Positions 16,788 to 23,549 of a DNA stretch of 28,241 nucleotides are shown here, piece after piece (the stretch's first letter is position 1; each line of letters starts with the position of its first letter). Under the pieces are notes generated by a model, which saw only the letters and a program-made list of their open reading frames with translations, had not been told where the DNA came from and did not search any database. Source of the DNA: an uncultured Erysipelotrichaceae bacterium (GTDB taxonomy: Bacteria; Bacillota_I; Bacilli_A; Erysipelotrichales; Erysipelotrichaceae); NCBI GenBank assembly GCA_910586285.1, contig CAJUGR010000008.1, positions 1-28,241 on the forward strand, in the 5' to 3' direction. Made by a program: the position numbers and the translations under genes.

Positions 16788-18668
16788 TTATATTTTATTA
16801 GAATAAACTTTATTCAATACTGCCGTAGAATCATCCAACCGCTGTCGCTGCCGCAGTACTTCCATAAGTCCTTCCATTGAGGCCTTCACACTTTTGGTAT
16901 CTCTTGTATTCAGCCATTCATAGATTTCATCCAAAAAGATGCCATCACTGATCATCAAATATTCATCGCCTTCCTGTAAATCTGCCACAAAACAATCCGG
17001 TTCGATCGAAGCGATAATCCCCACCGGCAGAGAACTTCCGTTTACCTCATATAGTTCACCGCCGCGAATCAAAAAGGTCGGACAGGCAGCGGATTTAAAT
17101 ATATAAGCCTTTCCCATCGAGCAGTCGAAACAGATGACATCCAAGGTCGCATATGCATCGCTCTGTAACAGCTTATTAATACATTTGATAGCCGCCATCT
17201 TGGAAATACCGCTCACCACCATACGCTGAAACAAATTGGTTATCAGTCGCGAGGAGGCGGCGGCGTGTTCGCCGCTGCCCATACCATCTGAGATCATGGA
17301 TATGATGGTATTGCGGTAGCGGAACACCGAAAACGTATCGCCGGAACTGTCAAAAATATTCTTTTGCGTATCAGCATAAGAATCCACCGTAAAGGGAACG
17401 CGATTTTCCATGACGATATGATGACAACCGCTGCGGAACCGTTTGTGTTCCATTTGTACAATTTGAAGATGTTCATGTGTCAACACTTCCAACAGCGGCA
17501 ACAAGGTTTGATGAACTTCACTTTTGCGGATATTATGTATTTCGGCTTCCATCATGATATCGCCTTCTTCTCCCACTTCCATATCAAAGCGATCCACTTT
17601 ATATTGATAACCCTCCAGTGCTTTTAAAATCCGCTCTTTTTGCGTTTGCGTTGTATCAATTTTCTTTAACGTATCGGAACAATACTTCAATGCTTTGGCC
17701 ATTTCTGACAGCATCTGTGCTTCCACATCGGATATCTGTTCATAATAATCCGAAAGTGCGGAAAAGATGCCTGAGAAATGTTGAATCTGTTTATTCAGTG
17801 TTTCATGAGTGGATGGGGAGCTTGCCGGCATCCGATAACGGGCAATATGAAACGGGAGCTTTTTATCGTCATATACCAATGAACTCATACCGCCGATCAA
17901 ATACAACGATGCTTGCGGCAAGGAAAGAGAAAGCCATCCTCCCAACAATGCCAAGCCGATCCAAAGTTCACGTTTTTGATGTTTCCATGCGCTGATCCAC
18001 AGCGCACCCGCAATGGCATACAATGGCAATGATGACATTGGCATCACCAGTCCCACCAACATTAAAATGACAGCCAATTCCAGCGGTTCACAAAAAAATG
18101 CCGTAAGAATAAGCACGACAGAAAACAGCCATTCATCCAAAGGGGCGCTGTTCCATGCGTAAAGTGATGTTCCCAGTGTCACCAACAGGATGCCGTACAT
18201 CGAAGAAGTAAGCACCAATTTCTTTTGAATCCAAGATAAATCCTGCAGGTTCCATTCCGCCAACAAATAGGTTAAAAAAGCAACGCATAAAACCCGAATA
18301 TCCAATCCGAACGCATAAAGGGTATAAGGAACACTCAAGGCTGCGCTCATAAACGGAAATAAGCGATAAACATTTTGATTCAGCAGTTTTACGACATGAA
18401 TCATTAAAAACAACATAGTCATTCCCAGCGCATATAAATAGACAACAAAAATTCCGCACAGCAGAGAACCGCACAAAACACCGACACAAGCGCAAATACA
18501 CTCTTTTTCATCTCGCATATAAAAATAGGCCAAAAATATAAAAGAAAAAACAAACGCATAAACCGTACCGCTGCTTCCCAATAAAAACGCCGCAGCTGCG
18601 ATGAGGATAGATTGCGTATGGAAATACTCCTCAAGTTTTTCTCTTCTTTGTACAACCGTTCGTTCCAC
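16788..18668 (-). CDS. spoIIE: Stage II sporulation protein E, membrane PP2C-type phosphatase
   Basis: Dephosphorylates the anti-anti-sigma factor SpoIIAA to activate sigma-F in the forespore, and takes part in polar septation. The N-terminal half is a multi-helix membrane domain (roughly residues 20-290). A regulatory region follows, and then a C-terminal PP2C domain with metal-binding motifs ISDGMGSGEHA and MISDGIFLDE. I place the start at GTG 18668 (VERTVVQRREK), preceded by AGAGGTG at proper spacing. The longer reading from 18701 also begins with GTG but would overlap the -10 region. This gives 626 residues, clearly shorter than the B. subtilis protein (827), with the loss in the membrane and central parts. 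It heads the conserved spoIIE-tilS-hpt-ftsH order. Confidence 0.92.
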   Translation of the reverse strand: MERTVVQRREKLEEYFHTQSILIAAAAFLLGSSGTVYAFVFSFIFLAYFYMRDEKECICACVGVLCGSLLCGIFVVYLYALGMTMLFLMIHVVKLLNQNVYRLFPFMSAALSVPYTLYAFGLDIRVLCVAFLTYLLAEWNLQDLSWIQKKLVLTSSMYGILLVTLGTSLYAWNSAPLDEWLFSVVLILTAFFCEPLELAVILMLVGLVMPMSSLPLYAIAGALWISAWKHQKRELWIGLALLGGWLSLSLPQASLYLIGGMSSLVYDDKKLPFHIARYRMPASSPSTHETLNKQIQHFSGIFSALSDYYEQISDVEAQMLSEMAKALKYCSDTLKKIDTTQTQKERILKALEGYQYKVDRFDMEVGEEGDIMMEAEIHNIRKSEVHQTLLPLLEVLTHEHLQIVQMEHKRFRSGCHHIVMENRVPFTVDSYADTQKNIFDSSGDTFSVFRYRNTIISMISDGMGSGEHAAASSRLITNLFQRMVVSGISKMAAIKCINKLLQSDAYATLDVICFDCSMGKAYIFKSAACPTFLIRGGELYEVNGSSLPVGIIASIEPDCFVADLQEGDEYLMISDGIFLDEIYEWLNTRDTKSVKASMEGLMEVLRQRQRLDDSTAVLNKVYSNKI

Positions 18669-18687
18669 AATATCACCTCTTGGCAAT

Positions 18688-18720
18688 ATTGTAGGGAACA
18701 CCGCTCGGATATTTTGTCAC
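18688..18720 (-). promoter_or_regulatory. Spo0A/sigma-A-like promoter of spoIIE with 21-bp spacer
   Basis: On the minus strand GTGACA (complement of 18715-18720, 5/6 of the -35 consensus) and TACAAT (complement of 18688-18693, 5/6 of the -10) are 21 bp apart. This overlong spacing is characteristic of Spo0A-activated sigma-A promoters such as spoIIE and spoIIG of B. subtilis. The -35 overlaps TTTTGTCAC on the plus strand, a partial (6 of 9) match to the 0A box. The -10 ends 20 bases before the GTG start. Confidence 0.45.
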
Positions 18721-18849
18721 TTTGTGCTTTGATTACAGGAAATATCAATTCACAGTATATGCAAGGACTATTCATTCTATGATTCCTGATGGATAAAAAA
18801 AGATCGCAGGATTATACAATTACATTTTTATATCAGTATCATAAGCATT

Positions 18850-18880
18850 AAAAAATACGCCTTTATCATTCAGACGTATT
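18850..18880 (-). terminator. Weak terminator downstream of the TM2 gene
   Basis: On the minus strand AATACG (complement of 18875-18880) can pair with CGTATT (complement of 18854-18859), and the right arm runs into a T tract. The stem is short and the loop is 15 nt. No gene is seen in 18776-18913 apart from the lost end of the TM2 reading frame. Confidence 0.4.
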
Positions 18881-18942
18881 CTTACATTTACTCACATTTT
18901 CGCCGATCCATGATTACAATACCATCATGAGATTATTATAAT

Positions 18943-19248
18943 TCATATCACGTGTGTTTTCTGTACTGAAAACCAATCCACAATGGTTAAAATTCCACAT
19001 AATCCCATAGTAACCAATTTCAAAATTCCCATTGCGGTATCTCCCATCATGAAGCGATCGACGCCAAACGAACCGAGAAAAAGGGATACCAATAAAATCG
19101 TAGTAGGATCTTTAAATTCAACGGTAGATACAAGAGAAAACTTTTCCTCATCAATTTCTTGTAATTTTTGTTTGATAAATATGATCTTTTCTGCCGGTAA
19201 ATATTTCTGGTCTGTCATAACGTACATATCAATTTTTTCCTGTGTCAT
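18943..19248 (-). CDS. TM2-domain membrane protein, C-terminus frameshifted
   Basis: A small membrane protein of unknown function. The start at 19248 (MTQEKIDMYVMTDQKYLP) is supported by GAAGGAG just upstream; the longer reading from 19368 has no site. The frame as found encodes 101 residues. A soluble N-terminal part ends in FKDPTTILLVSLFLGSFGVD, followed by the TM2 hairpin with its charged DRFMMGD turn, GILKLVTMGLCGI and the final VDWF. It then ends abruptly as SVQKTHVI. Adding one T to the four-T run (complement of 18969-18972) would instead read VDWFFSTENTRDMNYNNLMMVL and stop at 18914, the kind of polar tail these proteins usually have. So this is a recent frameshift, a phase-variable tract or a sequencing error. 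Loss of the tail may or may not inactivate it. Confidence 0.82.
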   Translation of the reverse strand: MTQEKIDMYVMTDQKYLPAEKIIFIKQKLQEIDEEKFSLVSTVEFKDPTTILLVSLFLGSFGVDRFMMGDTAMGILKLVTMGLCGILTIVDWFSVQKTHVI

Positions 19249-19342
19249 TTTCCTATCTCCTTCATTAATCATGTACCAATGAAACAAATCAAACGATAAC
19301 CAGCGGTCAAAAAGGCAAAAATAAACAAGGAAAGATCCGTGA

Positions 19343-19528
19343 GAAAATGATAATATACAGCCCTCCATTGAGATGTTAGAAAAGATCGCAAAAGTATTTT
19401 CCGTATCTGTGGATTATTTGCTGGGAAATGAAATGTAGGAGTACATTGATGTCAGTGGTCTGCCCAGAGATGTTATTGCGCATCTTCGTCAATTGGTGGA
19501 GGATCTGCGAAAAGTTGAACGACCCTAA
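19343..19528 (+). pseudogene. C-terminal remnant of an XRE-family transcriptional regulator
   Basis: The plus strand reads ENDNIQPSIEMLEKIAKVF, then SVSVDYLLGNEM, TAG, and in the same frame EYIDVSGLPRDVIAHLRQLV up to TAA at 19526. The first part is the fourth and fifth helix region of an HTH_3 DNA-binding domain (PSIEMLEKIAKVFSVSVDYL is a near-typical sequence), and the second part is the usual linker and C-terminal helix of such regulators. The DNA-recognition helices are missing and an in-frame TAG (19436-19438) breaks the rest, so it cannot make a working regulator. It overlaps the upstream region of the divergent TM2 gene. Confidence 0.72.
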
Positions 19529-19558
19529 AGAAAAACGACCTTCATTAACGAAAGCCGT
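19527..19558 (-). terminator. Intrinsic terminator of the mreB-tagO unit
   Basis: On the minus strand ACGGCTTTC (complement of 19550-19558) pairs with GAAGGTCGT (complement of 19535-19543), 9 bp with two G-U pairs and a 6-nt loop, followed by TTTTTCTTT. It starts 15 bp past the transferase stop. Confidence 0.82.
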
Positions 19559-19573
19559 CATAGGAGTTGCTCA

Positions 19574-20686
19574 TTAAATTTCATGTTCCGGTAATTTTTC
19601 ATCCAGTTTTTCTTCGATTTCCTCTTCCAAAGAAGGCTTTTTAAACGCCCTCAGAATGGTATCAATTACCGATAGTATCGGATGATACTGTGGGGAAATC
19701 ATATGCGAAATTTCCAAGAACAATTCTACCCCGATCGCCAAGATCAATAAAGAGATCAAACCGATCGTTTTATTCACAATATATAAATAAGCAGTCATTC
19801 CAAACAATCCGGTCACCGCGTATAAGATCAATACGGTGTTACGATGGCCGAAACGGCGCATCAATACATGATGCAGGTGATTTTTATCCGCATCGGAAAA
19901 ACTCTTACCCGAAAGTTTACGTCGGATTATCGCACTAATTGTATCCAGAATCGGAATTCCCAACAATAAAATCGGTAACCCCAAAGTAATAATCGTGGAG
20001 CTTTTGAAGCCTAACAGTGAGATCGCCGATATAACAAAGCCGAGAAACAACGCACCACAATCGCCCATAAATATACTGGCCGGATGTGAATTGTATAACA
20101 AAAAGCCTAAAGTGCTTCCGGCTAAAATCAATGACAGCATCATAATATCACTGCGCGCTTCCAATACTGCTAAAGAAGCGATAACCACCAGAATAATTAC
20201 GGATATACCACCGGCCAAGCCATCCAAGCCATCAATGAGGTTCACCGCATTGGTAATGCCGATGACCCAGCCAAACGTTATCAACATCGAAATAATTCCC
20301 AAATTGATCGATATACCGAACGGTAAACGAATTGCATCCAGTGTCACACCGCCAAAGGATATAAGAATCAGTGCAGCAGCGCATTGAAAAGCCAATTTAT
20401 ACTTTGGTTTCAGATTTAACATATCATCAACCAAACCGCCGATAAACATCACGGTAGCGCCAAGCAAAATGCGATTCAGCGCGTCATCCACTTTCACAAA
20501 TATCGCCATGGTAATAATAAAGGCCACATAGATGGCAACACCGCCGATCCGTGCGATTTTTTTCGTATGTACTGTCCGCTCATTCATCTCAGCATAAATA
20601 TCCAGTCGGTAAGCAATTTTTTTCAACACCGGCGTGATGAGCGCGGACATCAGAAAAGGAATGAGCAGGTATTTCAACCAGTCCAT
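19574..20686 (-). CDS. tagO: Undecaprenyl-phosphate GlcNAc-1-phosphate transferase (TagO/WecA, MraY family)
   Basis: An integral membrane enzyme that transfers GlcNAc-1-phosphate to the lipid carrier, the first step of wall teichoic acid or other wall glycopolymers. It has 370 residues and about ten membrane helices. Catalytic signatures are FIGGLVDDMLNLKPKYKL (first Asp pair, Mg2+ and lipid), NAVNLIDGLDGLAGG, ASIFMGDCGALFLGF and the HLHH motif in DKNHLHHVLMRRFGH, which marks the GlcNAc-type (TagO/WecA) rather than MraY. The last 20 or so residues are acidic (EEEIEEKLDEKLPE). GGGAGGTG precedes the start. It follows the MreB-family gene by 24 bp, so wall growth and polymer synthesis genes are cotranscribed. 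Confidence 0.92.
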   Translation of the reverse strand: MDWLKYLLIPFLMSALITPVLKKIAYRLDIYAEMNERTVHTKKIARIGGVAIYVAFIITMAIFVKVDDALNRILLGATVMFIGGLVDDMLNLKPKYKLAFQCAAALILISFGGVTLDAIRLPFGISINLGIISMLITFGWVIGITNAVNLIDGLDGLAGGISVIILVVIASLAVLEARSDIMMLSLILAGSTLGFLLYNSHPASIFMGDCGALFLGFVISAISLLGFKSSTIITLGLPILLLGIPILDTISAIIRRKLSGKSFSDADKNHLHHVLMRRFGHRNTVLILYAVTGLFGMTAYLYIVNKTIGLISLLILAIGVELFLEISHMISPQYHPILSVIDTILRAFKKPSLEEEIEEKLDEKLPEHEI

Positions 20687-20710
20687 TTCCTACACCTCCC
20701 TTAGATCACC

Positions 20711-21703
20711 TCAGCCAACCAGATGCAAATTCTCCAGCATGACTCCGGTACCTTCCGCTACACAGCGAAGCGCATTATCCGCCACATAAACCGGGATGTG
20801 CAGTTCATTACGCAATAATTCATCAATCCCATGCAACAGCGCACCGCCGCCGGTCAGCACAATACCGCGGGTAACAATATCGCTGGCCAATTCCGGAGGG
20901 GTTTGTTCCAACACAGTTTTACAAGCCCGCACGATCTCCTGCAGCGATTCGCGGATACTTTCCTCCACCTGTTCGCTGGTCAAGGTAATCGTATGCGGTA
21001 AACCGGTGACCAAATCACGTCCGCTGACCTCAATGGAATCATGACGGGACCCCTTCCAAGCCGTTCCGACATTTTTCTTGATATCCTCAGCCGTACGATC
21101 TCCGATCAATAGTTTCTTCTCTTCTTTAACAAACTTCAAAATATCTTTATCCAGTGAATCTCCTGCCACCTTTAATGACGTGGAAGATACAATTTCACCT
21201 AACGACAATACTGCCACATCAGTCGTACCGCCGCCGATATCCAATACCATACAGCCGCTCGGTTTGGAAATATCCAATCCGGCTCCGACCGCCGCCACCT
21301 TCGGTTCCTCCTCAATGTAAACTTTTTTGGCGCCGGCTCGATACGCACTGTCACGAATTGCATTGCGCTCTACCGAAGTGATATTACTCGGGCAACAAAT
21401 CAAAATGGTAGGACGCTTGAACATCCCTTTCAACTCCAGTTTCTTCAAAAAGAAATTCAGCATGATTTCCGTCACTTCAAAATCCGCAATCACGCCGTCT
21501 TTCATCGGACGAATTGCCATGACACGTCCGGGGGTTCTCCCCAACATATCTTTGGCTTCCTGTCCTGCCGCCAAACACTTCTTTGTACTTGCATCTATCG
21601 CCACAACGCTGGGTTCGTCAATCACAACACCCTCGCCTTTTACATATATCAGTAAGTTCGCAGTACCCAGATCAATACCGACCTCTTTGGAAAAAAAACT
21701 CAT
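20711..21703 (-). CDS. mreB: MreB-family rod-shape protein (MreB/Mbl)
   Basis: A bacterial actin that forms membrane-associated filaments guiding cell-wall synthesis. The 330-residue length is normal. The nucleotide-binding motifs of the actin fold are GIDLGTANLLIY (phosphate 1), LDIGGGTTDVAVLSLGE (phosphate 2) and LTGGGALLHGIDELL (adenosine). GGAGG lies 11 bp before the ATG. In B. subtilis the mbl paralogue sits close to spoIID and spoIIQ, so this is probably the mbl-type copy; the sequence alone does not settle MreB versus Mbl. It has its own promoter, after the spoIIQ terminator, and is followed by tagO. Confidence 0.94.
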   Translation of the reverse strand: MSFFSKEVGIDLGTANLLIYVKGEGVVIDEPSVVAIDASTKKCLAAGQEAKDMLGRTPGRVMAIRPMKDGVIADFEVTEIMLNFFLKKLELKGMFKRPTILICCPSNITSVERNAIRDSAYRAGAKKVYIEEEPKVAAVGAGLDISKPSGCMVLDIGGGTTDVAVLSLGEIVSSTSLKVAGDSLDKDILKFVKEEKKLLIGDRTAEDIKKNVGTAWKGSRHDSIEVSGRDLVTGLPHTITLTSEQVEESIRESLQEIVRACKTVLEQTPPELASDIVTRGIVLTGGGALLHGIDELLRNELHIPVYVADNALRCVAEGTGVMLENLHLVG

Positions 21704-21735
21704 ACGTTATGTTACCTCCATTCGCATTTATTAGT

Positions 21736-21744
21736 ATTATATCA
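21736..21744 (-). promoter_or_regulatory. Extended -10 promoter of mreB-tagO
   Basis: On the minus strand TGATATAAT is a perfect -10 (complement of 21736-21741) with TG one base upstream; the -35 position (TATATT) is poor. It lies between the spoIIQ terminator and the mreB start. Confidence 0.65.
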
Positions 21745-21865
21745 CACTTTCATAAAAGAATATAAAAAAAGTGAAAAGAACCAAGCGTAGAGCCGATGAT
21801 CACGCCTTAAATCATTATTGAAAAGGAAGTACTAATCCTTTAATCAATCATATCAATAACCTGTA

Positions 21866-21893
21866 ATAAAAATAGTGCCGTATTCACAGCACT
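21866..21893 (-). terminator. Intrinsic terminator of spoIIQ
   Basis: On the minus strand AGTGCTG (complement of 21887-21893) pairs with CGGCACT (complement of 21874-21880), 7 bp with one G-U pair and a 6-nt loop, followed by ATTTTTATT. The left arm overlaps the spoIIQ stop codon. Confidence 0.78.
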
Positions 21894-22509
21894 ACTTCAA
21901 TTCTGCCAAGCTTTTACCATAAATCTCTTCGGGATCGATCAATCGATCATTGAGGGATGTCACGATATGAACGTGATTGCCCAGATCTTTATTATAGATG
22001 TTCACCGATGCCAGCGAAATAGCATCCCCTTGTTTGACTTGATCCTTGACCTTGAAACGAACATCTTTTAAGCTTTGATATGTAATCTTCAGATCTCCGC
22101 TTTGAATTGTACATGAATGTCCGAATAACGGATCATCTTTCACATCAACCACTTCGCCGCTGAAGATTGCCAACACATCAAATTCTTCATTGTTATAAGC
22201 ATAATCAATTCCCTGATTGGCGCGATAGGTTCCTTCGAATTTTGTCATGCTCGCAATTTCTGATTCACTGCCGTCATAATAATCCAAAACGATAGTTCCC
22301 TCTACCTGATATGGACGCTTCGCTTTTTCTTCTGCGGCCGGCAGAGAAATTACGGGAATCGCTACGTCTTTGGTACTGACCGGAGTATCATCAACGTCTT
22401 CTTGGGTTAACAGATAGGAAGTTCCGGCGGCAATCACTGCCAAAACAAATGCCATTATCCCGATCAAAATTCCTTTTCTATGATTTTTTTTCTTGGTATA
22501 GCTCACCAT
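21892..22509 (-). CDS. spoIIQ: SpoIIQ-like forespore membrane protein (degenerate M23/LytM domain)
   Basis: Predicted forespore-side partner of SpoIIIAH in the engulfment channel. With the start at 22509 (MVSYTKKKNHRKG, AGAGG 8 bp upstream) it has 205 residues: a short basic cytoplasmic end, one membrane helix (about 14-34), a linker, and a LytM domain. The domain keeps the HxH motif (GNHVHIV), but the first zinc ligand of the HxGxD motif is replaced: the sequence reads N-Q-G-I-D, with Asn98 in place of His. B. subtilis SpoIIQ is likewise degenerate at that point, so a structural role rather than hydrolysis is likely. It follows spoIID by 49 bp, as in Bacillus, and has a sigma-F-like promoter in that gap. 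Confidence 0.88.
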   Translation of the reverse strand: MVSYTKKKNHRKGILIGIMAFVLAVIAAGTSYLLTQEDVDDTPVSTKDVAIPVISLPAAEEKAKRPYQVEGTIVLDYYDGSESEIASMTKFEGTYRANQGIDYAYNNEEFDVLAIFSGEVVDVKDDPLFGHSCTIQSGDLKITYQSLKDVRFKVKDQVKQGDAISLASVNIYNKDLGNHVHIVTSLNDRLIDPEEIYGKSLAELK

Positions 22510-22529
22510 TTTCATCACCTCTATGAGTG

Positions 22530-22558
22530 ATTATGGACGAAATGATTAAGGTTTATAC
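22530..22558 (-). promoter_or_regulatory. Sigma-F-like promoter of spoIIQ
   Basis: On the minus strand GTATA (complement of 22554-22558), a 15-bp spacer, and GTCCATAAT (complement of 22530-22538). The sigma-F consensus is GYATA, 15 bp, GGnnAnAnT, so only one fixed base of the -10 differs. It lies exactly in the spoIID-spoIIQ gap, and spoIIQ is a sigma-F gene in B. subtilis. Confidence 0.6.
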
Positions 22559-23488
22559 CTAAAGCGCGGTAATTTCAATCCCCTGATAATAATGCTTCAG
22601 GATTTTCTTATAGTCAGAGCCTTCGTTGGCCATCGCTGCCGCTCCATATTGAGACATACCGATACCATGCCCAAAGCCTTGGGTAGTGAAAATGATTTGA
22701 TCTTTCTTAACGGTAATCGTAAAGGCACTGGAGCGAAGTGATAATGCCTCACGTATTTCACGACCGCTAAATTTGATACCATCAATCGTAACACTCTTAA
22801 CGTAGCCATTGTCATAACGCTGTGGTTTCCCAATGGTTTGAATTGGTTGTTGAAAGCCAAGCAGTTCTGCTAATTGGGCATCGGTAAAGCTCACCTCTTG
22901 GGCATAACCCTCAATGTTTTGATCCCATGGACTTTCAACACTGCGCAAATAAGGAACGGCGCTCTTCCAATAATCTTCAGAATTATTGGTCGCACCGGCA
23001 CAGGAAGAAAAAAAGGCTGCTGTAATCAATTCCCCCCGGTATCGTAACACTTCGCCTTTGGTTTGTGCTACTGCTTCTGCGACTTTTGCGCGCTTTTCAT
23101 CATAATTGGTTCCCCATACTGCCAACAGTTGACTGTCATCCTGATAAACCTGAGAAGCTACCGTATCATCCACCACAAACTGTCGCTGTGCCACAAATGT
23201 CCGTGAGGCGACTGCCTGTGCTTTTAATGCCTCCAAGGGAAAATCAGCACCCATTTCACTGGCCACCACCCCAACAAGATACGCTTCTAATTCCACCTCG
23301 GCGGTGCTGCCATCCTTTCGTTTGATATGTACCGTTCGTTTCGGTTCTTCCTTGGTTTCCTTCTCCTTGATTTCTTTTTGTGATGACGGATTCATCGCCG
23401 CAGGATGAGATCGATCTAAATTCAACCACATGAAAAAGGAAACCATTATCAGCGCCATTAAAAAGCAGACGCGGGCTGTATCTTTCAA
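22559..23488 (-). CDS. spoIID: Stage II sporulation protein D, peptidoglycan lytic transglycosylase
   Basis: A mother-cell membrane enzyme that cuts glycan strands during engulfment. Its 309 residues comprise one N-terminal membrane helix (about 6-22), a charged linker, and the SpoIID catalytic domain. The catalytic Glu is in VVASEMGADFP, and other signatures are ALKAQAVASRTFV, FFSSCAGATNNSEDYW and the C-terminal GFGHGIGMSQYGA. The start is TTG at 23488, with AAGGTGAT (complement of 23494-23501) upstream; an ATG a few bases earlier is in another frame. The noncanonical start predicts modest translation. It is followed by spoIIQ and preceded by a sigma-E-like promoter. murA, which often precedes spoIID, is absent. 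Confidence 0.94.
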   Translation of the reverse strand: MKDTARVCFLMALIMVSFFMWLNLDRSHPAAMNPSSQKEIKEKETKEEPKRTVHIKRKDGSTAEVELEAYLVGVVASEMGADFPLEALKAQAVASRTFVAQRQFVVDDTVASQVYQDDSQLLAVWGTNYDEKRAKVAEAVAQTKGEVLRYRGELITAAFFSSCAGATNNSEDYWKSAVPYLRSVESPWDQNIEGYAQEVSFTDAQLAELLGFQQPIQTIGKPQRYDNGYVKSVTIDGIKFSGREIREALSLRSSAFTITVKKDQIIFTTQGFGHGIGMSQYGAAAMANEGSDYKKILKHYYQGIEITAL

Positions 23489-23507
23489 AACACATCACCT
23501 TCCCCAA

Positions 23508-23536
23508 ATTATATGAAAGGGATGGGATAAATATGT
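23508..23536 (-). promoter_or_regulatory. Sigma-E-like promoter of spoIID
   Basis: On the minus strand ACATATT (complement of 23530-23536), a 14-bp spacer, then CATATAAT (complement of 23508-23515). The sigma-E consensus is about KMATATT, 14-15 bp, CATACAHT. It lies in the 61-bp gap between the response regulator and spoIID, a classical sigma-E target in B. subtilis. The embedded TATAAT lacks a good -35 for sigma-A. Confidence 0.6.
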
Positions 23537-23549
23537 ATCATGTTCAAGC

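Noticed and set aside
18419..18775. 118-codon frame overlapping the start of spoIIE
   Set aside because: It is in a different frame of the same strand, lacks a ribosome site, and its region encodes the SpoIIE membrane domain.
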